Positions 1 through 7,536 of a stretch of DNA of 53,706 bases are shown here, in pieces. Made by a program: the position numbers and the translations under genes. This stretch comes from DASYRM01 sp036004405 (lineage in GTDB: Bacteria; Acidobacteriota; Vicinamibacteria; Vicinamibacterales; UBA2999), in contig DASYRM010000084.1 in the NCBI GenBank assembly GCA_036004405.1, positions 1 through 53,706 on the forward strand. The letters are read 5' to 3'. Position 1 is the stretch's first letter. Every line of letters starts with the position of its first letter. The notes under the pieces were generated by a model. The model was not told where the DNA came from. It was given only the letters and a program-made list of their open reading frames with translations, and did not search any database.

Positions 1-974
1 TAGATCTCGCCCCAGGTGAAATAGACCATCACCAGCGTGAACGCGAACCAGGCGGCAGACTGCTGACCCACGGCCACGACCATATACAGGAAGATCGCCT
101 GGAGCACGAACGCCCCGACCATGGTGTTCTCGCGCCCCAGCCGATCGGACACCGCGCCCCAGAAGATGCGGCTGGCGCCGTTGGCGAGCGGGCTGAGCGT
201 GGCGGCGAGCGTCAGTGCAGCGGCCGAGAGGCCCCACGACTTGGAGATCGGTCCGGCGTTGGCGGTCACCAGCAGGCCGCCGGTGGACATCAGCACGAAG
301 GCGACGTACATCGCGTAGAACTGCGGTGTGCGCAGCATTTCGAGCGTGGTGAACTGCCGTTTGCCGAGCTGCTGCGAGGCGACGCCAGGCGCGAGCTTGG
401 CGCTGGCGGGCTCGGCCGCCGGATGGCGCAGGAACTGCGCCACGGTCAGGATGACCAGCCCCTGCAGCACGCCGGTGGTCACGAACGTGGCGCGGTGGCC
501 GCTCGACGCCAGCATCGACGAGATGAACGGGATGAAGAGCGCGGTGCCGCCGCCGAAGCCGGCGGCCATGATGCCCGACGCCAGGCCGCGGCGATCCTTG
601 AACCACTTGAGGGCCGAGCCGATCGACCCGCTGTAGACGAAGGCGGCGCCCGCGCCGGCCAGGCAGTAGGTCAGATAGAGCATCGGGAGCGAGGTGGCGT
701 AGCCCATGCCGGTCCAGCCCAGGCCGCACAGGAGCCCCGCTACGCTGATGAGGCCGCGCGGTCCGAGACGGTCGATCAGCCACCCGTCGAGCGGCTGCAC
801 CCAGGTCTGGCAGAGGATGAAGAGCGTGAACGCGACCTGGATGTCGGAGAGCTTCCAGCCTGTGGCCTTCCCCAGCGGCTGAACGAACAGCGTCCAGGAG
901 TACTGCAGGTTGGCGATCATGATCATGCACACGAGCGAGGCGCACAGCTGGAACCAGCGATTGTTGATGCTCAC
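1..974 (-). CDS. MFS carrier, OxlT-like (oxalate/formate antiporter family), partial
   Basis: Inner-membrane major facilitator protein, cut by the left window edge, so the C-terminal helices are missing. The visible 324 residues begin MSINNRWFQL and form repeated hydrophobic helices with charged cytoplasmic loops; DRLGPRG (first half) and SDRLGREN (second half) are the classic loop 2-3 and 8-9 motifs. The WSLFV-like first helix (QYSWTLFVQPLG) and the GMGYATSLPMLYLTY stretch resemble the OxlT group, which exchanges oxalate for formate or moves related carboxylates. The GTG start overlaps the stop of the upstream PanE-like gene by 4 nt (GTGA, 971-974) and has purine-rich GGGAG/GGAGG upstream, so it is translationally coupled. 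Substrate is inferred from the neighbouring oxalyl-CoA synthetase-like gene; a generic monocarboxylate carrier is the alternative. Confidence 0.85.
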   Translation of the reverse strand, partial: MSINNRWFQLCASLVCMIMIANLQYSWTLFVQPLGKATGWKLSDIQVAFTLFILCQTWVQPLDGWLIDRLGPRGLISVAGLLCGLGWTGMGYATSLPMLYLTYCLAGAGAAFVYSGSIGSALKWFKDRRGLASGIMAAGFGGGTALFIPFISSMLASSGHRATFVTTGVLQGLVILTVAQFLRHPAAEPASAKLAPGVASQQLGKRQFTTLEMLRTPQFYAMYVAFVLMSTGGLLVTANAGPISKSWGLSAAALTLAATLSPLANGASRIFWGAVSDRLGRENTMVGAFVLQAIFLYMVVAVGQQSAAWFAFTLVMVYFTWGEI

Positions 975-1975
975 CGCACTCCCACCTCCGTCCGGGGCGC
1001 GCGCTGCGCGGCGCGCGCGTCGTCGAGAAATCGCGCGCAAGCATACATGGCGCGGGTCGCCGGTGTCGGTACCCCTAAACGGTCACCCAGCTCGATCACC
1101 GCGCCGACCACGGCTTCGAGCTCCATCGGCCGGCCGGCCTCGTAGTCCTGCAGCATGGACGTCTTGTGGGCGCCCACCTTCTCGGCGCCGGCCATGCGCT
1201 GGTCGATCGAAATCGACAGCTCGATGCCCAGTTTCCCGGCCACCGCTTCGGTTTCCGTCATGATCTCGCGCACAAGCGCCGCCGTCTCGGCGTGGCGGAC
1301 CAGCTGCTCGAGGGTGCCACCGGTCAGGGCGCTGATCGGGTTGAAGGCGACGTTCCCCAGCAGCTTCACCCAGATCTCGTGGCGGAAGCGGGTAGTGACC
1401 GGACAGCGCAGACCCGCGGCGATCAGCGCGTCGGCGATCGCCTTGGTCCGCTCGGTGCGCGTGCCGTTCGGCTCGCCGAGGCTCAACTTGTTGCCCTCGG
1501 TGTGGTGGATCACGCCCGGCTCGGCGATGTCGGTCGCAAAGTAGGCGAGCGACCCGACCACACGCTCCGGCTCGATTGCCGCGGCGATGACGCCGCCCGG
1601 ATCCACGTGCTCGAGCCGCAGACCGTCGAGCTCGCCGCCGTGTCCGTGGAAGTACCACCACGGGATGCCGTTCTGCGTGCTGACGACCACGGTCTCCGGG
1701 GTGTAGAGCTGACGCAGGCCCGGCGCGAGCGCGGTGAGGCCGTGCGCCTTCACGCCGAGAAACACGACGTCCGCGGTGCCGATCGTGGACAGGTCGCCGG
1801 TGACCGCCGGCCGCACCTCGAAGTCGCCGTCCGGGCTGACGACGCGCAGCCCCCGTTCTTCCATCGCCCGCAGGTGGGGGCCCCGCGCGAACAGGACGAC
1901 GTCGGCGCCGGCCCTGGCCAGCCGGGCGCCGATGTAGCCGCCGATGGCGCCGGCGCCAGCGATGACGAACCTCAC
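971..1975 (-). CDS. PanE/ApbA-family ketopantoate reductase-like protein, possible oxalyl-CoA reductase
   Basis: 334-residue cytosolic NAD(P)H-dependent reductase. The N-terminus has the Rossmann motif GAGAIGGYIGARLARAG at residues 6-22. The C-terminal 6-phosphogluconate-dehydrogenase-like half carries WVKLLGNVAFNP (catalytic Lys region) and the SMLQDYEAGRPMELE block with the conserved acidic residue. Length is close to the 300-335 residues usual for PanE. Known family role: 2-dehydropantoate to pantoate. Context argues for something else: the gene sits 28 nt after an AAE3-like synthetase and overlaps an OxlT-like carrier. In Methylobacterium extorquens a PanE paralogue (PanE2) reduces oxalyl-CoA to glyoxylate, so I infer that reaction here. 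Start is GTG 1975. True pantothenate synthesis cannot be excluded. Confidence 0.9.
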   Translation of the reverse strand: MRFVIAGAGAIGGYIGARLARAGADVVLFARGPHLRAMEERGLRVVSPDGDFEVRPAVTGDLSTIGTADVVFLGVKAHGLTALAPGLRQLYTPETVVVSTQNGIPWWYFHGHGGELDGLRLEHVDPGGVIAAAIEPERVVGSLAYFATDIAEPGVIHHTEGNKLSLGEPNGTRTERTKAIADALIAAGLRCPVTTRFRHEIWVKLLGNVAFNPISALTGGTLEQLVRHAETAALVREIMTETEAVAGKLGIELSISIDQRMAGAEKVGAHKTSMLQDYEAGRPMELEAVVGAVIELGDRLGVPTPATRAMYACARFLDDARAAQRAPRTEVGVR

Positions 1976-2003
1976 CCTGTCTGCCTCCCGCTCTCGATCC
2001 GGG

Positions 2004-3527
2004 TTACTGCTGCGCGTAGTGCTGCGCGACCACGCGGCGCTGGATCTTGCCGGTTGCCGTGCGCGGGATGGCGTCGGTGATGTGAATCTTCTTCGGCCGC
2101 TTGAAGTCGGCGAGCCGCTCCTTGCAGAACGCCAGCAGGTCGGCCTCCGACACCGGCTCCTTCGGTTCCTTCAGCTGCACCGCCGCGGCGACCTCCTCGC
2201 CCCAGGTGGGGTGTGGCGTGCCGAAGCAGACCGCTTCGGCCACCGACGGATGGCCGAGCAGCACTTCGTCGATCTCGCGCGGCGAGATCTTCTCGCCGCC
2301 GCGGTTGATCATCTCCTTCAGGCGCCCGGTCAACATCAGGTAGCCGTTCTCGTCGAGGACGCCCTGATCGCCGGTGCGGAACCAGCTGCCGTCGAAGAAG
2401 GCGGTGGCGTTGGCGTCGGGGTTGTTCTCGTAGCCGGTGATGACGTTCGGGCCGAAGATGCAGACCTCGCCGCGTTCGCCGGCCGGCAGCACCTTTCCTT
2501 CGCTGTCGCGGATCGTGATCTTGACGTCCGTGCCGATTCCCACCGACCCCGGCAGGTGCGGCGCCGGCGGCAGCGGGTTGGTGGCCATCTGATGCGCGGC
2601 CTCGGTCATGCCGTAGGCCTCGAGCACAGGGGCGCCGAAGGCCGCCTCGAGGTCGTGCATCACCTGCGGCGGCAGCGAGGCGCTGCAGGAGCGGATGAAG
2701 CGCAGCTTCGACGCGCCGGCCGGCCGCGGCGCGCCCGGCTTGACGCGCGCGAGCAGCAGCTGGTGAATGGTCGGCACCGCCGAGTACCAGGTGGCGCCCA
2801 CGTCCTGCGCGAAGCCCCAGAAGGACAGCGGGCTGAACTTGGTGGGCACCACCACCGTGCCGCCGGTGGAGAGCGTCGCCAGCGTCGAGGCCACCAGCCC
2901 GTGGACGTGGAACAGCGGCATCACGCACATGGCCACGTCGTCGGGCGACAGGGCGTAGCCGCGCGCGACGTTGCCGGCGGAGATCGACAGGTTGGCGTGC
3001 GACAGCGGCACCCGCTTGGGGCGGCCGGTGCTGCCGCTCGTGTGCAGCACCAGCGCCGTCTCGTCGAGCGCTGGTGGGGCCGCCGGTGCGCCCGGTGAAA
3101 TGCCCGCCAGCGTGACGATGCCGTTGGCATCCATGGTCACCGTGAGAACCGGCACGGTGCTGCCGGCAGCGCGCCGCGCCTCGTCGATCCCGTCGGGTGG
3201 CAGCACCAGCACCTTGGCATTGGTGTCGTCCAGATAGAACCTGAACTCTTCTTCCTTGTAGGCGGGGTTCAACGGCGCTGCGGTGCCCGCCATCGCGGCC
3301 GCCAGGAAGGCGACGACGTTCGGGATGCCGTTCGGCAACGCCATTCCGATCCGGTCGCCGCGCTTGACGCCCGCGGCCGCCAGCGCCGACGCCACGTCCT
3401 GCACCTGCTGGCGCAACCCGCCGTAAGTGATGCGGATGCCCTGTTCGGGCGCAATGAGGGCGATCCGGTCGTCGGGCGCCGTCAGCAGGCCGAGGAGAGT
3501 GGTCGGTGTGGAGTGTGGCTGCGTCAT
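2004..3527 (-). CDS. AMP-forming acyl-CoA synthetase, AAE3/oxalyl-CoA synthetase-like
   Basis: 507-residue member of the ANL adenylating family. Motifs in order: LVLHTSGSTGRPKRVPLSH (P-loop-like A3, about residues 155-175), MPLFHVHGL, ATWYSAVPTIHQ, KLRFIRSCSASLPP, APVLEAYGMTEA (A5), SWFRTGDQG (A7), GRLKEMINRGGEKISP hinge (A8), and the C-terminal lysine in PRTATGKIQRRVV (A10). The combination RSCSASL, GAPVLEAYxMTEA and GKIQRRxVAQH is strikingly like plant and yeast AAE3/Pcs60 oxalyl-CoA synthetases, which convert oxalate, ATP and CoA to oxalyl-CoA. I chose ATG 3527 (MTQPHSTP) because the longer upstream reading would run into the divergent porin gene. First gene of a three-gene unit with the PanE-like and OxlT-like genes. 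Substrate is inferred; another short or dicarboxylic acid is possible. Confidence 0.88.
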   Translation of the reverse strand: MTQPHSTPTTLLGLLTAPDDRIALIAPEQGIRITYGGLRQQVQDVASALAAAGVKRGDRIGMALPNGIPNVVAFLAAAMAGTAAPLNPAYKEEEFRFYLDDTNAKVLVLPPDGIDEARRAAGSTVPVLTVTMDANGIVTLAGISPGAPAAPPALDETALVLHTSGSTGRPKRVPLSHANLSISAGNVARGYALSPDDVAMCVMPLFHVHGLVASTLATLSTGGTVVVPTKFSPLSFWGFAQDVGATWYSAVPTIHQLLLARVKPGAPRPAGASKLRFIRSCSASLPPQVMHDLEAAFGAPVLEAYGMTEAAHQMATNPLPPAPHLPGSVGIGTDVKITIRDSEGKVLPAGERGEVCIFGPNVITGYENNPDANATAFFDGSWFRTGDQGVLDENGYLMLTGRLKEMINRGGEKISPREIDEVLLGHPSVAEAVCFGTPHPTWGEEVAAAVQLKEPKEPVSEADLLAFCKERLADFKRPKKIHITDAIPRTATGKIQRRVVAQHYAQQ

Positions 3528-3639
3528 CGGTCGTCGTCCCCGCCCCGCAGAGGGGCCATTAGATGCCGTAAGCGCACAATGATTGCCGAAATCAGGCATG
3601 GAGTCGACCGCCCCCCGAGGCGCCCGTAGTTGCGGGCGG

Positions 3640-3645
3640 TACAAT
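3640..3645 (+). promoter_or_regulatory. -10-like box TACAAT directly before the porin start
   Basis: TACAAT is followed by only 9 nt and then the GTG at 3655. No good -35 is visible. The spacing fits transcription starting at or next to the start codon, as for five other genes in the window. Confidence 0.4.
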
Positions 3646-3654
3646 CCGGGGGCC

Positions 3655-4896
3655 GTGCGTTGCCGTTCCCTCGGGGTGCTGGTCTGCGCCCTCATCTCGC
3701 TGACCGCCCGGCGCGCCGCCGCCCAGACGACCTCCCCATCGCCGCCGATCGCGGGCTTCGAGAACGGCTTCTTCATCCAGAGCCCGGACGGCGACAACCG
3801 CCTCGTCATCGGGTTCGTCTCGCAGATGGATGCCCGTTTCGAGCTCGGCGACACGCTGCCGATCGGCAGCACGTTCGCGGTCCGCAAGGTGCGTCCGACG
3901 TTCAGCGGGCGGGTGCGGCGCTACTTCGAGTTCAAGGTGATGCCCGACTTGGGCAACGGCCAGACCACGTTGACCGACGCCTATGTCGACGTCCGCTTTG
4001 CCCGCGGCTTCCGCATCAGGACCGGGAAGGACAAGGAGCCGATCGGCTACGAGCTGCTGCAGGGCGACGCCTACCTGCTGTTCCCCGAGCGCGCGCTGGC
4101 GTCGAGCCTGGTGCCGAACCGCGACGTCGGGATTCAGGCGCAGGGCGATTTCTGGACCCAGCGCCTGACCTACGCCGCCGGCGTGTTCAACGGCATCCCC
4201 GACGGGACGTACAGCAGCATCGACACCGATACCAACGGCGCCAAGGATGTGGCGGCACGGATCACAATCCAGCCCTTTCGCCGGACGGGCGGCGGCCCGG
4301 CGGGTCCGCTCACCGGTCTCGGGTTTCACCTCGGGGGCTCGCGGGGCACGCAGACCGACGCGCTTCCGTCGTTCAGGACGTCGTACGGCCAGGTCTACTT
4401 CGCGTACGCCGCCGACGCTGCCGCACAGGGCACCCACACGCGAGTGACACCGGCCGTCTTCTACTACCGTCGCAGCCTGGGGGCGTTTGCCGAGTACATC
4501 CGCTCGGCCCAACAGGTGGCCAGGACGGGCGTGACGACCGACGTGGACAACCACGCCTGGGAGGTCACCGGCTCGTACGTGCTCACCGGGGAAGCGGCTT
4601 CCGACCGCGGCGTGCGCCCGCGCCACAACTTCGACCCGTCGGCGGGGGAGTGGGGTGCCGTGCAGGTGCTGGCGCGGTACACCGTGCTGACGGTCGATCG
4701 GGCCGCGTTCACCGACGGCCTCGCCGATACCCGCGCCAGCCGCGTCGCCCGCTCGTGGACGCTGGGGGTGAACTGGTATCCGAACCCGTGGGTCAAGTGG
4801 TACGCGACGGTGGAGCGGACCACGTTCGAAGGCGGCAGCCCTGTGGCACGGCCCGACGAGAACGTCGTCTTCCTCCGATTTCAGCTCGGTTTCTGA
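3655..4896 (+). CDS. Outer-membrane porin, OprP/OprO (phosphate-selective porin) superfamily
   Basis: About 413 residues from GTG 3655. A signal peptide (VRCRSLGVLVCALISLTARRAAA, cut after AAAQ) is followed by alternating aromatic/polar strands ending in VVFLRFQLGF, a C-terminal Phe typical of outer-membrane barrels. The segments PDGDNRLVIGFVSQMDARF, LTDAYVDVRF, RIRTGKDKEPIGYE and PERALASSLVPNRDVG match the OprP-type porin layout. An upstream ATG (3583) is in frame, but the -10-like TACAAT at 3640 and the signal-peptide boundary favour 3655. It is divergent from the acyl-CoA synthetase across about 127 bp. It may supply the outer-membrane route for the same anion as the OxlT-like carrier; that is inference. 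Confidence 0.82.
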   Translation: MRCRSLGVLVCALISLTARRAAAQTTSPSPPIAGFENGFFIQSPDGDNRLVIGFVSQMDARFELGDTLPIGSTFAVRKVRPTFSGRVRRYFEFKVMPDLGNGQTTLTDAYVDVRFARGFRIRTGKDKEPIGYELLQGDAYLLFPERALASSLVPNRDVGIQAQGDFWTQRLTYAAGVFNGIPDGTYSSIDTDTNGAKDVAARITIQPFRRTGGGPAGPLTGLGFHLGGSRGTQTDALPSFRTSYGQVYFAYAADAAAQGTHTRVTPAVFYYRRSLGAFAEYIRSAQQVARTGVTTDVDNHAWEVTGSYVLTGEAASDRGVRPRHNFDPSAGEWGAVQVLARYTVLTVDRAAFTDGLADTRASRVARSWTLGVNWYPNPWVKWYATVERTTFEGGSPVARPDENVVFLRFQLGF

Positions 4897-5107
4897 GCCC
4901 CGCCGGGCGTCTTTCCGCATTTCGCGATCCGAAACCCCGGATCGGACCGATTCAAATGGCCGGATTCGAGCTCGGCGTCCCCCCTGAATAGGTGAATTCT
5001 GGCCGGTTTACTCCCGAGCGGGTCGGGCACGACTCGTGCTCTCGAGATGAGGCAACCGCCGACACCGCGCTCTGACAGGTTGGGGTGAAAGCGGACGTTG
5101 CCTCGGA

Positions 5108-5147
5108 GGGGCGGGCTTTGACTACCTTTGGTAACAGAGTCCGCCCC
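5108..5147 (+). other. Possible nested hairpin in the 4897-5238 gap
   Basis: The 342-bp gap between the porin and the next membrane-protein gene has no convincing gene. The only structure I see is GGGGCG (5108-5113) pairing with CGCCCC (5142-5147), an inner GACT/AGTC pair and an apical ACC-TTT-GGT. It could be a 5' leader element of the gene at 5239 or chance in GC-rich DNA. Confidence 0.2.
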
Positions 5148-5238
5148 GACGTTTGTACGGCGCCCGCCACCAGGAACTCTTCAGAAAGTCTTCAGTTGCC
5201 CGCCGGTCCCGATGACGTAGCATCACGCCGGTCGGCCG

Positions 5239-5745
5239 ATGGACCCTGTCTTCACCTGGATCGAGACAACGTCGCTGAGCATCTGGCTCCGCGAGTCGCC
5301 GTCGCTGTGGGCGTTCCCGTTCGTGCTGATCCTCCACACCGTCGGCCTGGCGTTCCTGGTCGGCTCGAACGTGTTGGTCGACGTCCGCGTGCTGGGAATG
5401 GCGCGCGGCGTGCCGCTGCGCACGCTCGAGCGCTACGGCGTCGTCATGTGGAGCGGCTTCTGGCTCAATGCCGTCTCCGGCGTGCTGCTGCTCATCGCCT
5501 ACCCGACCAAGGCGCTGACGAACCCGCTCTTCTTCGTCAAGCTGGCGCTCATCGCCATCGGCCTCGGGATGTGGACCAAGCTGCGGGCCCGCCTGAGCGC
5601 CCTGCCGGTCCCTGAAGCGCCGGTGCTGCCGCCCCGGCTCAAGGCGCTGGCGGCGGCGTCGCTGATCTGCTGGGCGGCGGGGATCACCGCCGGCCGGCTG
5701 CTCGCCTACACCTACTCGCGGCTCACCGTGGATCTGATCGGATGA
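5239..5745 (+). CDS. Four-helix membrane protein, DUF6644-like, type A
   Basis: 168-residue integral membrane protein with about four hydrophobic helices and no signal peptide. The N-terminus shows a short amphipathic segment, then RESPSLWAFP and a helix carrying a histidine (ILHTVG). A second hydrophobic stretch follows (MWSGFWLNAVSGVLLLIAYP), then NPLFFVKLALIAIG and CWAAGITAGRLLAY. It is closely similar in order and motifs to the protein at 28579 (RESGSLWAFP, FSHTLG, FWVKLVFV, CWFGAICAGRLIAY). It overlaps the next gene by ATGA (5742-5745), so the two proteins are probably made together and may pair. Function is unknown; the intramembrane His suggests a metal or heme ligand, but this is only inference. 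I see no strong Shine-Dalgarno before ATG 5239. Confidence 0.85.
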   Translation: MDPVFTWIETTSLSIWLRESPSLWAFPFVLILHTVGLAFLVGSNVLVDVRVLGMARGVPLRTLERYGVVMWSGFWLNAVSGVLLLIAYPTKALTNPLFFVKLALIAIGLGMWTKLRARLSALPVPEAPVLPPRLKALAAASLICWAAGITAGRLLAYTYSRLTVDLIG

Positions 5746-6251
5746 CGCTCGACTCCGCGCTGCGCGCCCTCGAAATCACCCTGAGAACGTCGCCGCCCGG
5801 CGTCTGGATTCGCCATTCGGTCTGGGGGTGGCCGGTGCTCGAGTCGCTGCACTTCATGGGGATGTCGGTGCTGATCGGCACCATCGGGCTGTTCGACCTG
5901 CGGCTGCTCGGCTTCGCCCGCGGCGTCCCGTATGCGGCGCTGCACCGGTTGATTCCGCTGGGAATCGGCGCCTACACCCTGAACCTCGTGACCGGGCTCT
6001 GCTTTCTCTCGGGCATGCCGGACCAGTACCTGTGGAACCCCGCCTTCCGCTTCAAGGTGACGTTCATGGCCGTGGCAGGGCTGAACGTGCTGTTCTTCTA
6101 CACGCGCGTCTTCCGCCGGCTGGAGCAGCTCGCGCCGGACACGCCGCCGCCCTTCGGCGCGCGCCTCGCCGGTGCGGTGTCGCTCGCGATGTGGATTGGG
6201 GTGATGTCGGCGGGACGGCTGTTGACGTTCTTCAGGCCACCGTACGTTTGA
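5742..6251 (+). CDS. Four-helix membrane protein, DUF6644-like, type B
   Basis: 169 residues, about four transmembrane helices. Motifs: WPVLESLHFMGMSVLIG (helix with His), LFDLRLLGFARG, IGAYTLNLVTGLCFLSGMP, NPAFRFKVTFMAVAGLNVLFFY and a C-terminal MWIGVMSAGRLL. The same blocks occur in the C-terminal half of the protein at 27507 (ETLHFVGLTLLL, LINLRLLGFMP, YAINAMTGMLFF, NPAFFWKLLFLMLGGLNVVYF), so the two loci encode matching A and B subunits in opposite order. The start overlaps the stop of the type A gene by 4 nt. The gene ends 24 bp from the convergent TSUP gene. No enzymatic motif recognised. Confidence 0.85.
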   Translation: MTLDSALRALEITLRTSPPGVWIRHSVWGWPVLESLHFMGMSVLIGTIGLFDLRLLGFARGVPYAALHRLIPLGIGAYTLNLVTGLCFLSGMPDQYLWNPAFRFKVTFMAVAGLNVLFFYTRVFRRLEQLAPDTPPPFGARLAGAVSLAMWIGVMSAGRLLTFFRPPYV

Positions 6252-6275
6252 CGCTGTCGGCCTTGGGCCTTGGCC

Positions 6276-7202
6276 TCAGGCCCGCAGCGTTCCTGCGGCG
6301 ACGCGACCGGCAGGCGCTTCGTCGGTGAGCTTTGCGGCCACTTCGGGATCGGCCAGCTTGAGTCTCGGCAGCGTCACGGTAAAGAACCGGTAGAGCAGGA
6401 CGCTGTCGAGCAGACCCACCGCGAACAGAATGAGGAACGCGGCGTTGCCCTCGACGAGCTTCAGATCGCCCTTCACGAGCGTGGAGAGGCCGAACCCCAC
6501 GATCCACGCGTCGAAACTCATGCACACCCGGCGGAACGTTTCGGGACGGATCTTCTGGATCAGCACCGAGCCGATCGGCACGCCGATGACGATGCTTGGC
6601 AGGATGTAGGGAATCAGCCCGAAGCTCGCCGCGCTGTAGAGTCCGGCGTAGTAGTAGGCCACCGCCGTGAACGACGATTCCGCCAGGCGGATGAAGCCCA
6701 GCGCGGCGCGGAAGTCCTTCTTCGTGAGGCCCTGGTTGCTCAGCGCGACCGCAAGCGGCGGGCCCGAGATCGTGGTGACCGAGTAGAGGACGCCGACACC
6801 GCCGCCGAAGATCAGGCCGCCGCTCTTCTCGGACTTGATCGGCCGCCGGTAGCCCGCCGCCTGCATCAGGATGAGCGGCAGCAGCACGATGAAGGTGACG
6901 AACTTCAGCCAGCCGGGGCTCACCTGCGACACCATCATCGTGCCGAGGGCGACGCCGGGGGCCAGGCCGATGACGATCGGCAGCACCCGTCGCCACACCG
7001 TGCCGAGCGCCTCGCGATTCACCCACAGCACGTAGGCGTTGAGCACCACTTCGATCGGCACCAGCGCCGGGTTGAGCACCCGGTTGGTCATGAACAGCAG
7101 CGCCAGCGGCACGGTGATCGACGAGAACCCGTAGCCGAGCGCGCCGTTCACGATGGCGGCGCCGAAGGTGATGACGATGAGCGCGATCTGCTGGTCCGTC
7201 AC
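6276..7202 (-). CDS. TauE/SafE (TSUP) family membrane exporter
   Basis: 308-residue inner-membrane protein with about eight hydrophobic segments in two repeats. Characteristic TSUP features are the N-terminal ITFGAAIVNGALGYGFSSI helix, the mid-protein GGGVGVLYSVTTISGPPLAV segment, and the RAALGFIRLAESSF stretch. Family members export or import sulfite, sulfoacetate, taurine or other small sulfur or carboxylate anions; nothing here fixes the substrate. It is transcribed alone and convergent with the DUF6644-like pair. A strong hairpin lies in its 5' region (7238-7270). The C-terminus ends in a short Ala-rich cytosolic tail. Confidence 0.85.
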   Translation of the reverse strand: MTDQQIALIVITFGAAIVNGALGYGFSSITVPLALLFMTNRVLNPALVPIEVVLNAYVLWVNREALGTVWRRVLPIVIGLAPGVALGTMMVSQVSPGWLKFVTFIVLLPLILMQAAGYRRPIKSEKSGGLIFGGGVGVLYSVTTISGPPLAVALSNQGLTKKDFRAALGFIRLAESSFTAVAYYYAGLYSAASFGLIPYILPSIVIGVPIGSVLIQKIRPETFRRVCMSFDAWIVGFGLSTLVKGDLKLVEGNAAFLILFAVGLLDSVLLYRFFTVTLPRLKLADPEVAAKLTDEAPAGRVAAGTLRA

Positions 7203-7237
7203 ACAGTGCTCCCTAAAACGTGCTCCTGGAAAGCGAA

Positions 7238-7270
7238 AAGCCCGGTGCGGTTGGTGCCGCCCCCGGGCTT
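7238..7270 (-). promoter_or_regulatory. Terminator-like hairpin in the leader of the TSUP gene
   Basis: The outer arms AAGCCCGG (7238-7245) and CCGGGCTT (7263-7270) pair perfectly, and an inner GCGG/CCGC pair extends the stem. Read on the minus strand the stem is followed by TTTTCGCTTT, which looks like an intrinsic terminator placed 35 nt before the TSUP start; an attenuator or an upstream terminator are both possible. The rest of the 334-bp gap 7203-7536 shows an (AAC) run near 7353 and a TATAGT -10-like box at 7483-7488 for the plus-strand lipoprotein gene. Confidence 0.4.
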
Positions 7271-7536
7271 CGATGGTCTCCGGTGTGTCTACCGTTACTG
7301 CGTCAGGAGGTTTTCACACGGCGACGTCTCGGCGCGGAGGCACAAAGTGCCTGCACAACAACAACAACACGCCGGACAGCCGCAGAAACCCATCGCTTCC
7401 CAAGAATCCTACGCCCGGCCCCAGACCCTGTCAACGCACGGCCGCCTCGGGAATAGTGCAGGCGTGGGAATTTGGGGCGCATTATAGTGGTCTTTCCCGG
7501 TGCCCCCCGGGGAGCGCCCGCATCAGAAAGGGAGTC

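Noticed and set aside
2004..3887. Longer start for the acyl-CoA synthetase
   Set aside because: The extra N-terminus would overlap the divergent porin and shows no family similarity; ATG 3527 gives the normal length.
3592..4920. 442-codon antisense reading over the porin
   Set aside because: No recognisable domain and the plus-strand porin has a signal peptide and barrel features.
4952..5170. 72-residue minus-strand ORF in the 4897-5238 gap
   Set aside because: No start signal, no motif and Ser/Ala/Pro-rich random composition.
7350..7371. Run of AAC triplets as a possible repeat element
   Set aside because: Only a few units, no flanking structure; simple sequence.
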